Shown here piece by piece: positions 8,267-16,952 of a stretch of 64,000 nucleotides of DNA; position 1 is the first letter of the stretch; each line of letters begins with the position of its first letter. Under the pieces are notes generated by a model. That model saw only the letters and a list, made by a program, of their open reading frames with translations. It did not search any database and was not told the DNA's origin. This DNA comes from Phycisphaerae bacterium (GTDB taxonomy: Bacteria > Planctomycetota > Phycisphaerae > UBA1845): NCBI GenBank assembly GCA_013360585.1, contig JABWBH010000009.1, positions 1-64,000 of the forward strand, read 5' to 3'. Both the position numbers and the translations under genes were made by a program.

Positions 8267-9160
8267 TTATTGAAAGCGCTCCAGCAGGCGCCTGCAGGCC
8301 TTCACACCAGCGAGTTCGTCCGTCGGACCTTCGTACTCGATACCGACGTAGCCGCGGTATCCGGCGTCGAGGACGATCTTCATCATCCGGGCGAAGTCGA
8401 TCGTCGTCTCATCGCCGGCGTCGTTGAAGGCGTAGCACTTGGCGCTGACCGCCTTGGCCGCGGGCATCAGCTTGCAGATCGAGTCGTACCTGTCGGCCTC
8501 CTTCGGGAAGTTGCCGAAGTCGGGGAGCGTGCCGAAGTTGGGCTTGTTCACCGCGGCGACGACTTTCATCAGCGAGTCCGCGTCAGACGACAGTCCGCCG
8601 TGGTTTTCGATGATGACGTTGAGCTTGTCGGCGGCGGCGAGATCCGCCAGCTCGGCGAAGCTCTCCGCCCCGCGACGGATCGCCTCCGCGTCGCCGGGCG
8701 CGGCGTTCCCGAAATTGCAGCGGATCGAGTGACACCCGAGCAGCGCCGCGGCGTCGAGCCACTTCCGGTGATTGCGGACCGCCTGCCGGCGCACCGCCGC
8801 GTCCGCGTGGCTCATGTCGCCCTCGGAGTCGCACATGATCAGGAGAATTTTCACGCCGTGATCGGCGGCGCGCTTCCGCAGGTCGTTGCAGTAGTCGAAG
8901 GTCGGCGCGGGGAAGAAGTTGTTGACCAGCTCCAGCCCGTCAAGCCCGAACTCCTCGCGGGTCAGCTTCGGCAGGTCGATCTGCTTGAGCTTGCCGTCGA
9001 AAAAGAGGCGATGCACGGACCACGCCGCCAGCGAGATGGAGAACTTCTTCGCGCCGGGGGGATCCTGCGGATCCGCCTCGGCAGACAAGGCTCCGCCGAC
9101 TACTGCAACCCCGGCCAGACCCGCCGCATCCCTCAGAAACTGTCGTCGCGTCGTGTTCAT
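8267..9160 (-). CDS. Tat-exported sugar phosphate isomerase/epimerase-like TIM-barrel protein
   Basis: 297 residues of the xylose-isomerase-like TIM-barrel superfamily. A twin-arginine signal opens the protein: RRQFLRDAAG followed by a hydrophobic stretch to about residue 24. The barrel carries the family's acidic and His residues in short motifs such as IIENHGG, PNFGTLPDFGNF and YVGIEYEG at strand ends. Such proteins isomerise or epimerise sugars and are common as exported enzymes in planctomycetes. The sugar cannot be named. It lies just downstream of the deoxyhypusine synthase-like gene on the same strand, with 57 bp between them. Confidence 0.85.
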   Translation of the reverse strand: MNTTRRQFLRDAAGLAGVAVVGGALSAEADPQDPPGAKKFSISLAAWSVHRLFFDGKLKQIDLPKLTREEFGLDGLELVNNFFPAPTFDYCNDLRKRAADHGVKILLIMCDSEGDMSHADAAVRRQAVRNHRKWLDAAALLGCHSIRCNFGNAAPGDAEAIRRGAESFAELADLAAADKLNVIIENHGGLSSDADSLMKVVAAVNKPNFGTLPDFGNFPKEADRYDSICKLMPAAKAVSAKCYAFNDAGDETTIDFARMMKIVLDAGYRGYVGIEYEGPTDELAGVKACRRLLERFQ

Positions 9161-9217
9161 GCGTTCATCTTAGGAGATGCCGAACTTCAGGGGAACCCAC
9201 GGTCAACGCATCGCAAT

Positions 9218-10420
9218 TTATTTGAAGAGGTCCGGGTACACTTTTTTGAGCGTCTCGTTCGCTTTCGCGTTCCGCCGGAGGACGTCCACCATCTCCTCGA
9301 TGCGGGTGAAGAGGCGGCGCGGTTTGCGCGGTTTGCAGCGCGTCAGGACGTACTGCGCGATCATCGGAAACGTGATCGACGCGCAGGAGTAGACGACGAC
9401 GTTGTTCTTGTGCGCGTCCTTGACCTTGCCCCAGCTCTTCGACTCCGCCGCGGTCGCTCCGGACAGCCCGCCCCAGTGCGGCGCGTCGACGCTGAGCTGG
9501 ATGAAGTAGTCGTGTCCGCCCTTCGTCGTGTCGTAAAGAATCTGGTGCAGCGTCGGCTGCGTCTGCATGTAAAAGTTCTTCGGCGAACCGCCGCCGATCT
9601 CGATGACGCCGTTGCGGTCGGCGTCGCGGACGATCGCGGCGGTTTCGATGACGTCGAGGATCGGGTTGAGGTTGACCGGCCGGCCGAAAAGGTGCGGGAC
9701 GATGAGGTTCATGCCGATCGAGGAGTCGCCCGGCGAGGACGTGTACACCGGCACGTCGAACTTCGCCGCCTGCGCGACGAAAGATTTTTCCGGATGCGGG
9801 GCGAGCTTGAGCACCTCGCGGCCGAGAGCGTAATGCAGCTTGGCGGTCGAGAAGGGAGTCGCGGTGTCGAAGCGAGAGGCGACGTCAACGATGATCCGGT
9901 CGGTGGCCAGCAACGTGTCCTCACCGGCGATGAAGATGTCGTAAATGCGGACGACGTCTTTTTCATTCAGGTCATTGTCGTCGACGTCCGGGCTGCCCTG
10001 CACGACCGGCATGTTGAAAGGGCGGTGCAGGTCGTGATAAAGGTTCGCCCCGGTCGAGATGAAGAAATCCACGAACCCGCGCTCGATCAGGGCATTGAAC
10101 ACGCCGCTCATCCCGATCGGGGTCATCGCCCCGCTGACCGTGATGGCGATCGTCGCGTCATCCTCGATCATGCGACGGAAGGTCTGCGCCGCGTCCGCCA
10201 GCCGCCTCGCGTTGAATCCGCTGCCGGCGTAAACGTGGTCGATCATGTCCGCGGCGGACTCGTTCCCCGGAAGCGCGAGCGGCTCGATCGTCCGCCCGCT
10301 CATGTACGCGTCGTGCGCGGACGCGCCGTCTTCCGCTGCGTCGGACGCGCATTTCGCGCCGTCCGGCTGAGCGGGCCTTCCGGGACAATGACCGGGTCGA
10401 TGAGGAGGATGTGTGTTCAT
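9218..10420 (-). CDS. deoxyhypusine synthase-like protein
   Basis: 400 residues from ATG 10420. A GTG at 10504 would add 28 residues of unlikely sequence. The protein follows the deoxyhypusine synthase fold: SGAMTPIGMSG near 96-106, a Rossmann-like segment with GGGSPKNF (277-283), HWGGLSGATAAES, and SWGKV with the catalytic-type Lys332. In eukaryotes this enzyme moves the aminobutyl group of spermidine to eIF5A. Bacteria lack eIF5A, and bacterial homologues are thought to act in polyamine metabolism, for example homospermidine-type synthesis. No other polyamine gene adjoins it, so the physiological product is open. The N-terminal 40 residues look disordered. Confidence 0.88.
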   Translation of the reverse strand: MNTHPPHRPGHCPGRPAQPDGAKCASDAAEDGASAHDAYMSGRTIEPLALPGNESAADMIDHVYAGSGFNARRLADAAQTFRRMIEDDATIAITVSGAMTPIGMSGVFNALIERGFVDFFISTGANLYHDLHRPFNMPVVQGSPDVDDNDLNEKDVVRIYDIFIAGEDTLLATDRIIVDVASRFDTATPFSTAKLHYALGREVLKLAPHPEKSFVAQAAKFDVPVYTSSPGDSSIGMNLIVPHLFGRPVNLNPILDVIETAAIVRDADRNGVIEIGGGSPKNFYMQTQPTLHQILYDTTKGGHDYFIQLSVDAPHWGGLSGATAAESKSWGKVKDAHKNNVVVYSCASITFPMIAQYVLTRCKPRKPRRLFTRIEEMVDVLRRNAKANETLKKVYPDLFK

Positions 10421-10623
10421 CTGGTTTTCCGAAAGCGAACGCTGATCCGTCAACACTTTCGCGGCGCGGTCGGCGGACGCCGAGGTCCGTCCTCGCGGAC
10501 GCACGCGCCGCCGGGGGGATTATAACGGCGGCGCGGCGACCGTCAGCGGGTGGCGACGGCGGGTTGGGATCAGGGGTGGAGACGCATATAATCCGGCGGC
10601 GGGAGTGTGCTTCCGACGCAGCG

Positions 10624-10824
10624 ATGATCATCAGGATTAACGGCAAAGAAGAAGCGATCCCGCCGGGTTTGACGGTCGCGGACCTGCTCGCGGCCCGCGG
10701 CTTGGCGCCGGTGCGCGTCGCCGTCGAGATCAATGAGAATCTGGTTCCGCGCCGCGATTACGGCGTGGTCCGGCTTGCGGAGGGCGACGCGGTGGAGATC
10801 GTGACGTTCGTCGGGGGTGGGTGA
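10624..10824 (+). CDS. thiS: sulfur carrier protein ThiS
   Basis: 66-residue ubiquitin-like sulfur carrier for the thiazole part of thiamine. It starts MIIRINGKE, has LTVADLLAARGL and VAVEINENLVPR, and ends VTFVGGG with the Gly-Gly tail that ThiF adenylates and loads with sulfur. The ATG at 10624 gives the normal family length. thiG follows on the same strand after about 230 bp that hold a heptad repeat. No TPP riboswitch was recognised upstream. Confidence 0.92.
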   Translation: MIIRINGKEEAIPPGLTVADLLAARGLAPVRVAVEINENLVPRRDYGVVRLAEGDAVEIVTFVGGG

Positions 10825-10828
10825 GGGG

Positions 10829-10877
10829 AATGCAGAATGCAGAATGCAGAATCCAGAATGAAGAATGAAGAACGTGG
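10829..10877 (+). repeat. heptad tandem repeat, AATGCAG units
   Basis: Seven consecutive 7-bp units just after thiS: AATGCAG three times, AATCCAG, AATGAAG twice, AACGTGG. It is AT-richer than its surroundings. Its place between thiS and thiG means it is probably transcribed in the thi mRNA. Confidence 0.85.
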
Positions 10878-11056
10878 AATAAGCAAGGCTGGTAGGTAAT
10901 GCGAATCCAGGGCCGTTAAGTCGGAGTTTCCCGGCTGAACCGCCCCCGTCAGGAAGGTTCTTTATTCGCCCCGCTCCGAAGATCATGAGACCGTGTGCGT
11001 ACATGCAGCAACTCGGTGCGGAGTGTCGCCAGGGACAGGAAAGGATTTGATCGACT

Positions 11057-11893
11057 TTGAACGCCACGTCTGTGCAGCCTGACGCTTACCACATCGCAGG
11101 GTTCACGTTCCGCTCGCGCCTTTTCGTAGGCACCGGCAAGTACGCGAACTTCGACCTCATGCGGGCCGCGATCGACGCCTCCGGATGCGAGGTTGTCACC
11201 GTCGCCGTCCGTCGTGACGTCCTCGCCGACAACGGCGCTCCGCGCGCGGACAGCATCCTCGATCACCTGGACGGACGACGGATCACGATCCTGCCGAACA
11301 CCGCCGGGTGCTTCAACGTCAAGGATGCGGTGCGCTCCGCCCGGCTGAGCCGCGACCTGCTCGAGGGAATGAACAACCCGGGCGCGGCGTGGGTCAAGCT
11401 GGAGGTGCTCGCGGACACGAAAACGCTCCTGCCCGATCCGATCGGGACGCTGGAGGCCACGAAAACCCTCGTTGGCGAGGGGTTGAAGGTGCTCGCATAC
11501 ACGACGGACGATCCGATCATCGCCGCGCGTCTCAAGGAGGCCGGCGCCGCCAGCGTCATGCCTCTCGGCGCCCCGATCGGCAGCGGACTGGGGATCCTCA
11601 ATCCCAACAACATCCGCCTCTGCCTCGAATACCTGAAGTCGGGCGACCCGTCGTACCCGGTCATCGTGGACGCCGGGGTCGGGACGGCGAGCGACGTGAC
11701 GGTGGCGATGGAGCTGGGTGCGGACGGTGTTCTGCTGAACACGGGGATCGCCGGCGCGAAAGACCCGGTGCGGATGGCGCGGGCGATGGCGCTGGCGTGT
11801 GAGTCCGGGCGCCTCGCCTGCCTCGCGGGCCGTATCCCGAAGAAGGCCTACGCAACGGCGTCTTCGCCCTGGGAAGGCGTGATCGGCCGGTAG
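11057..11893 (+). CDS. thiG: thiazole synthase ThiG
   Basis: Forms the thiazole phosphate of thiamine from deoxyxylulose phosphate, dehydroglycine and ThiS-thiocarboxylate. The 278-residue TIM-barrel protein has [12 protein letters not shown] at the start, the Schiff-base lysine in WVKLEV (Lys114), PLGAPIGSG and [10 protein letters not shown] for phosphate binding, and [10 protein letters not shown] near the end. The TTG start at 11057 is supported by AGGAAAGGA about 11 bp upstream. A GTG at 11072 is the alternative. The dehydroglycine source (ThiO or ThiH) is not next to it. Confidence 0.95.
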   Translation: MNATSVQPDAYHIAGFTFRSRLFVGTGKYANFDLMRAAIDASGCEVVTVAVRRDVLADNGAPRADSILDHLDGRRITILPNTAGCFNVKDAVRSARLSRDLLEGMNNPGAAWVKLEVLADTKTLLPDPIGTLEATKTLVGEGLKVLAYTTDDPIIAARLKEAGAASVMPLGAPIGSGLGILNPNNIRLCLEYLKSGDPSYPVIVDAGVGTASDVTVAMELGADGVLLNTGIAGAKDPVRMARAMALACESGRLACLAGRIPKKAYATASSPWEGVIGR

Positions 11894-11896
11894 TTT

Positions 11897-13126
11897 TCAG
11901 CGGCGCGCAGCACCTTCGCCCGCGACGCGCAGAAACACCGTCGCATCCGCCTCCGACATCTCGATCCCGCGCCGCGACATCATCTTCCGCGCGACATCGA
12001 GCAGCTTCTGAGGGTCTCCCGCGCGCACGCCGTCGCCCGTCAGCCACGAGAAGGGCGGCACGTACGACGGCAGCAGACCTCCGATCGCCGCAACCGCCGC
12101 GAAATCCAGCACGGCGCCGGTCGGCAGCAGGGTGCCGATCCCGGTCTTCACGTGATCGGCGATCAACGCGCCGAAGAACATCTGACCGGTGTCGATCTCG
12201 TCGCCGCCGCGCCGGACGCGCACCGTGCCGTAAGTGTTCTTCAGGTCCGAGTTGGTCGTCCCCGCACCGAGATTGACCCAGCTCCCGATCCAGGAATGTC
12301 CGAGAAAGCCCGCATGCTGCTTGTTCGAGAACCCCTCAAAGAGGCATCCGTCGATCTCGCCGCCCAGCTTGCACACCGGTCCGACCGCGTTCGCCCCGTG
12401 AAGCCACGCATGCGGGTTGATGCGCGTATCTCTCCCGATGTACGCGGGGCCTTCGATCACGGCGTACGCGCCGATGCGGACGCCACGCTCGATCAGAATC
12501 GGTCCGTCCGTCGCGTCGAGCGTACACGGCCCCTGAAACGCGCAGTCCGCCGCGACGTGCGCCCGCGCCGGCTTCACGATCGTCACTCCGCGGCGCGAAC
12601 GCGCGGGCGGCCTGCGTCGACCGGATGACATCCCCTCGGTCAGATCATTCTTCAGCGAGGCGATCATATCCCACGCGTGTCGGGTCATGCGCCCGCCGGC
12701 TTCGATCCGGGGAAGATGCGCGACGGCGTGCATCAACGCCTCTGCCCGGCCTTCCGCAATGATCTTGTTGAACTCCGACGCGGCGCGGTCATCCAGCCGG
12801 GCATGCGCCAGTTCACCATCGCAGTATGCGGCGTGCGCATCGCGCGGCAGGGCGACGCGCCCGTCAGGCCGCCACCCGGCGTTGATGACCCGATCCCCGG
12901 CGCGCACTCGCGGATTGATCGGTCGGGGATCGCGCGTCGCCGTCGCAGTCGCCAGCGCCGGCCGGACGCACAAGCCCGTCGCCCGGATCTGAAGAAGACG
13001 CTCAAGTCGCTCAAGGATCGTCTCCGGTCCGACGCGGATTTCGTAAACGGCGCGGGCACGCGTCAGCGGCGACAGCCCCTCCGCCCCCGCGCCCTCGAAC
13101 ACGATGCAACCTGCCGTCTTTTTCAC
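11897..13126 (-). CDS. GlmU-like sugar nucleotidyltransferase/acetyltransferase family protein
   Basis: 409 residues. The N-terminus (VKKTAGCIVFEG, LSPLTRARAVYEIRVG) resembles the alternative bacterial GlmU family, in which an altered nucleotidyltransferase domain is joined to a left-handed beta-helix. The C-terminal half shows hexapeptide-like repeats (GVRIGAYAVIEGPAYIGRD, SWIGSWVNLGAG, YGTVRV, DHVKTGIGTLLPTGAVL) typical of acyltransferase helices. By family it would make or modify a sugar nucleotide for cell-wall or surface polymers. GTG 13126 was chosen because the sequence before it does not match the family. A TTG at 13198 would leave only 9 bp after the upstream gene. Reaction not certain. 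Confidence 0.8.
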   Translation of the reverse strand: MKKTAGCIVFEGAGAEGLSPLTRARAVYEIRVGPETILERLERLLQIRATGLCVRPALATATATRDPRPINPRVRAGDRVINAGWRPDGRVALPRDAHAAYCDGELAHARLDDRAASEFNKIIAEGRAEALMHAVAHLPRIEAGGRMTRHAWDMIASLKNDLTEGMSSGRRRPPARSRRGVTIVKPARAHVAADCAFQGPCTLDATDGPILIERGVRIGAYAVIEGPAYIGRDTRINPHAWLHGANAVGPVCKLGGEIDGCLFEGFSNKQHAGFLGHSWIGSWVNLGAGTTNSDLKNTYGTVRVRRGGDEIDTGQMFFGALIADHVKTGIGTLLPTGAVLDFAAVAAIGGLLPSYVPPFSWLTGDGVRAGDPQKLLDVARKMMSRRGIEMSEADATVFLRVAGEGAARR

Positions 13127-13207
13127 GCCCGACCCCCCGTGCCCGCGCGTCTGTGCCGCCTCGTTCAAAAACTCGTCCCCGAACGCGGCTCGCCCCAACC
13201 CGAACCC

Positions 13208-14008
13208 TCACCCCCGGATGACCTGTCCGTCATACGCAAGCTGCCGGTGCCCCGGCAGCGAGGCGTTCGTCTCCGCATGAGGCAGATCGTGCGCCATGTG
13301 CGTAAAAAACGTCTGCTCGGCGCCGATCCGGTCCGCCGTCTCCAGCGCCTGCTCCAACGTGAAATGCGTCGGATGCGGCCTGCGGCGCAGCGCATCCAGA
13401 ATCAGCACGCGTACGCCGCGCAGCCGGTCGAAGCCTTCCGGCGGGATGCGATTGCAATCCGTGCAGTACGCGAACCCTCCGAACCGGAACCCCAGCACCG
13501 GCATCTCCCCGTGATAGAGCGGAACCGTCGTCACTTCAACGTCCCCGAGCACGAACGTCGAGCCTTCGATCGGCCGCAGGGAAAGCTCCGGCTTGCTCGA
13601 CTGCGTCTGAAGGTGAGGATCGAACGCATAAGGGAACATCCGCTCGATCCGCTCCAGCGTCCGCGGCATGCCGAAGCAGGGCAGCTCGCGCTTCATCAGC
13701 CAGTTGAACCGCCGAAGGTCGTCCAGCCCGACGACGTGATCCGCGTGATGATGCGTGAACAACACGGCGTCCACCGCGTCGATCCGGTTCGCCAGACATT
13801 GCAGCCGCAGCTCCGGGCTGGTGTCGATCAGAAATCGCGCTCCACGCCAGCGCACCACGATGCTGCATCGCGTGCGCCGGTCGCGCGGGTCGTCCGACGC
13901 ACACACCGCGCAGTCGCACCCGATCATCGGAACGCCGTGCGACGTCCCGGTCCCCAGCACCACGACTTCAACGTCTTCCTTCCCCACGTTGCGCTCTCGG
14001 ACTCGCAC
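13208..14008 (-). CDS. MBL-fold metallohydrolase (PhnP-like)
   Basis: 266-residue metallo-beta-lactamase-fold hydrolase. LGTGTSHGVPMIGCDCAVC near the start and THHHADH (85-91) are the markers of PhnP-type phosphodiesterases, with CDCAVC as a likely extra zinc site. Further metal ligands lie in YHGEM, YCTDCN and FFTHMAHDLP. PhnP cleaves cyclic ribose phosphates in phosphonate breakdown, but relatives act on other phosphodiesters and no phn genes adjoin. It starts 22 bp after the patatin gene. GTG 14008 is used, and a slightly later GTG is possible. Confidence 0.9.
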   Translation of the reverse strand: MRVRERNVGKEDVEVVVLGTGTSHGVPMIGCDCAVCASDDPRDRRTRCSIVVRWRGARFLIDTSPELRLQCLANRIDAVDAVLFTHHHADHVVGLDDLRRFNWLMKRELPCFGMPRTLERIERMFPYAFDPHLQTQSSKPELSLRPIEGSTFVLGDVEVTTVPLYHGEMPVLGFRFGGFAYCTDCNRIPPEGFDRLRGVRVLILDALRRRPHPTHFTLEQALETADRIGAEQTFFTHMAHDLPHAETNASLPGHRQLAYDGQVIRG

Positions 14009-14030
14009 CGCATGCTCCGCGGCATCCGAG

Positions 14031-15605
14031 TCAAACCCCGGCGTCCTTCAGAAACCGCTGAAACTCAGGATCCCGCACCAGCACCTCGCGCCCCACGCGG
14101 ATCAGCTCCTCGACGTCCCAGGGCGGCAGGCTCAGCCGCGTCGGCATGTTCAGGCACCGCTCTCGCTGCAGATCGTCCTTGATCGCCTGAAAATGCACGT
14201 GCGCCACGTAGGCGTCCGTCGGCGGCAGCAGAAACTCCGCCGGCGGCGCCACGTCCGGACACGCTCCCTGAAACTCCTCGAGACACCGCGCGTACGCCTC
14301 GCGGACTTCCGCCGATCCGGACACCAGAAGACGCGTCATCCGCACCAGCGTCTCATTGTGATTCTCGATGCCGGTGACCGCCGTCTTGTACCCGATCGTC
14401 AGCAGTCCCGGCGACGCCGCCTGACGCTCGATCGCCTCCTTCGGACGATGCCCGGCGTCCACCACGATGATCAGCAGGCGACGGATCCGCCCCTCCTGAA
14501 TGCGCCGCCGGATGTAACCGTGTTGATACTCCTGAATCACATGCGTCAGACCGAGATTGTCGCACAACCCGCCGTCCACGACGTAGCAGAAACGGTGATC
14601 GAACTCATCCAACTCGCAACGCACGCCGTCCGGCGTCGCCCGAAACCGCGTAATCGACTTCGCCCACGCCTGCCGTCTCGCGTCCGCGAGGCGGGCTTCC
14701 GGCGAGTTCACCAGCTCCGACCGCACGTCGCACCCTTCCGCCTGCGGAAAGTACCGCAGCCGCATCGGACTGAACACGATCGGAAACGCCGAGGACGCCG
14801 CCACCGCGTAGCCCAGCGGCAACGCTCCCAGGTCCGAACCCAGCACGTCGAAATCCGCCTGCGTAAACTCGAACCCGCGTCCCAGCGCCAGGTTCGTCGC
14901 GTTGATCACCACGTAAGGCCGCGAACCTCGTTCCAGCAGATCCCGGTAGCGGACCTCGTCAAACACACGGCGATCGTAGTAATCCGCCGCCACGTCCACG
15001 GTATCCAGCAGGATAAAAGGCAGAAGAAAAAAGTTGCGCGGCGCCAGCATGTGCCCGATCAGACCGCTCTCAAGGTCGCGCCGCAGAACACGCTGCTCGT
15101 AACGCCCGTCGAACATCGCGTCGCCCCACGTCCCGAAAGCCGCCGATGTGAATGACCCTCCCGAAACGCTGGAGATGACGTCAGTTTCGTCCAGCAGGCG
15201 GCGCGGCGCCGAGGCGTCGTCGCCGACCCGCACCAGCGTCGCCGCCAGCTCCTGCATCACACCGTAAGACAACGCCGCCGCCCGCAGTCCCCCACCCGAA
15301 AACGTCAAACAAACGAAAAGCGCGTCGCCGTCTCCTTCCGTCTCCGGAAAAAGGGCGTCGAAGCGGTAACCCGCCGTCGGATCGGCAAGTTCGAGACGAG
15401 AGTTGTGATACGCCGGCGCGATGCAGCCGGACGCACCGACCGCCGCGATCAGCAGAAGACATCGCGTCCTCGCACGCCTCGCAGACGAGAAAGCAAGCCG
15501 CCTCCGCCGGACGGACCGGAGCGCATCAACACCGTGACGGAGGACCGATTGCACACATGAGGTTTTAACGTCCCGCCGGAGGCATTCCAACTCAGGACGG
15601 AACAC
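14031..15605 (-). CDS. patatin-like phospholipase, predicted lipoprotein
   Basis: Patatin-family serine hydrolase of up to 524 residues. An N-terminal basic region and hydrophobic stretch end in GASGC (Cys61), a lipobox, so a later start than GTG 15605 is likely, but none stands out. Catalytic features are an oxyanion loop GGGLRAA (104-110), a nucleophile Ser148 in SSVSGGS, and a catalytic Asp in VVDGGLCDN at about 344-352. The family hydrolyses acyl esters of membrane lipids. A membrane-anchored patatin next to an envelope-type operon suggests lipid turnover at the cell surface, which is an inference. Confidence 0.88.
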   Translation of the reverse strand: MFRPELECLRRDVKTSCVQSVLRHGVDALRSVRRRRLAFSSARRARTRCLLLIAAVGASGCIAPAYHNSRLELADPTAGYRFDALFPETEGDGDALFVCLTFSGGGLRAAALSYGVMQELAATLVRVGDDASAPRRLLDETDVISSVSGGSFTSAAFGTWGDAMFDGRYEQRVLRRDLESGLIGHMLAPRNFFLLPFILLDTVDVAADYYDRRVFDEVRYRDLLERGSRPYVVINATNLALGRGFEFTQADFDVLGSDLGALPLGYAVAASSAFPIVFSPMRLRYFPQAEGCDVRSELVNSPEARLADARRQAWAKSITRFRATPDGVRCELDEFDHRFCYVVDGGLCDNLGLTHVIQEYQHGYIRRRIQEGRIRRLLIIVVDAGHRPKEAIERQAASPGLLTIGYKTAVTGIENHNETLVRMTRLLVSGSAEVREAYARCLEEFQGACPDVAPPAEFLLPPTDAYVAHVHFQAIKDDLQRERCLNMPTRLSLPPWDVEELIRVGREVLVRDPEFQRFLKDAGV

Positions 15606-15644
15606 GGTTGCGCTCTGCCGACATCCGACCTCCCGGCGTCGATG

Positions 15645-16952
15645 TTAGCGGCGGATCAGAGCAGGCTCGATCCAGTTCAACCGGTCGCCGATGTCGCCGT
15701 TGTCGCCGAAGTCCACGATGAGTTGAAGCTGAGCAGCCGGGGAGGACTCAGAAGACGCCCCTTCCGCGCCGCCCGCTTTGCGCGCCCCTCGCAACTCGAC
15801 CCGAACCGGTCCGTAAAGGCGCCCCGGGCGAACGTGATCCTGAGAGTACCGCACCGCGCCATCCACGACGATCCGGACGGACACGTCCCCCTCCGGGGCG
15901 GCGCTGTCGTCGATTCCGAACGACGCCACGAAACTCTCGTAGACGCCGCCTCCAAGGTCGAACGTCAGCACAGACCGGCTCTGCACCCCGATCCCCTGCG
16001 CGTACTCCCGCCCCCCGACGCGCAGTGCGCCGCCGACTACGTTGCTCCCGCGGCGGTGAGGCCGATCCAGGGTCAGCATCGGCACATGCGTGGCGCTGAT
16101 CGGCTCCAGTTCGTCCAGCGGCTGCCAGCGACCCCCTACAACGCTCACCGATGCGATCCGTCCCGCGTCAAAACGAACTTCCTCCCCGAACGTCGTTAAC
16201 CCTCGCGCCGCCCCCTGCTCGAGCAGGAACGTCTCCAGCGTCAGCCTTCCGGACGCGCGAAGTTCCGCCCGGAAATGCGGCCGCGGCACAGGCGAGGGAC
16301 GCTCTCCCGCCAACCGGATCGCCAGAAAAACGTCCTTCGCAATGCGCTGCGGACCCGCCGGTCCGTCCAGCACAAGCGCCTCGTGATCCAGCCGCGACAT
16401 GAACCCGCTCACCGAGTCCCCGTTGGACAGCAACACTACGTCGTCCGTCGCCTCGGATCGCTCCAGCGCCGCAACGCGCTCTGACATCGCTCCTTCCGTC
16501 GCCGCGGGCGTCAGGATCAGCCCGATCGCCTCCACCGGTATCCGGATCGGACCCAGATCCCGCGTGTCCAGAAGGATCGACTGCTCGACCGCCTCGGTCA
16601 GCCAGCCGCAGACCTCATCCCCGTTCTGCAGCCGAATCCGCCACCCGCGAGCGTGTTCTCTCCCTCCGCCGGCGCCGAACTCAATTGAGACGACATCAGA
16701 CGTCGCGATCGACCGCCTCGTTCCGTCACCCAGCGCCACAGTCGCCCCCGAGCGGGGGTCGAACGAAACGACGCGCGCCGCCGACAACTCCCCTTCAACC
16801 GTCCGGACGACAGCCGGCGCCGAACCGGAGACGTCCGCCGACTGCGCGATCACCGCCCCCCTCGAACTGAACATCCACGCCGCGCAGGCCGCGCTCGCCG
16901 CGGCGATGCGCATTCCTCGCGAACCCCGGCATATGTCTCTCATAATGTTCAT
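15645..16952 (-). CDS. secreted NPCBM-domain protein
   Basis: 435 residues with an N-terminal signal peptide (about 15-37, cleavage near VIAQSAD). The middle has two stretches like small beta domains around VSFDPRSGATVALGDG and VVLLSNGDSVSGF. The C-terminal 150 residues look like an NPCBM/NEW2 carbohydrate-binding module: LRVGGREYAQGIGVQSRSVL, YESFVASFGID, VSVRIVVDG and LIVDFGDNGDIGDRLNW. NPCBM domains bind or sense glycans. The start overlaps the stop of the upstream gene by 4 nt (ATGA), so the two are translationally coupled. Confidence 0.88.
   Translation of the reverse strand: MNIMRDICRGSRGMRIAAASAACAAWMFSSRGAVIAQSADVSGSAPAVVRTVEGELSAARVVSFDPRSGATVALGDGTRRSIATSDVVSIEFGAGGGREHARGWRIRLQNGDEVCGWLTEAVEQSILLDTRDLGPIRIPVEAIGLILTPAATEGAMSERVAALERSEATDDVVLLSNGDSVSGFMSRLDHEALVLDGPAGPQRIAKDVFLAIRLAGERPSPVPRPHFRAELRASGRLTLETFLLEQGAARGLTTFGEEVRFDAGRIASVSVVGGRWQPLDELEPISATHVPMLTLDRPHRRGSNVVGGALRVGGREYAQGIGVQSRSVLTFDLGGGVYESFVASFGIDDSAAPEGDVSVRIVVDGAVRYSQDHVRPGRLYGPVRVELRGARKAGGAEGASSESSPAAQLQLIVDFGDNGDIGDRLNWIEPALIRR

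Noticed and set aside
7874-10525. 883-codon open frame on the plus strand
   Set aside because: It runs antisense to two clear genes (TIM-barrel protein and deoxyhypusine synthase-like protein), is Arg- and Val-rich without motifs, and reflects GC-rich codon bias.
10525-10623. TPP riboswitch upstream of thiS
   Set aside because: The conserved words of the riboswitch (CTGAGA and the following helices) were not found.
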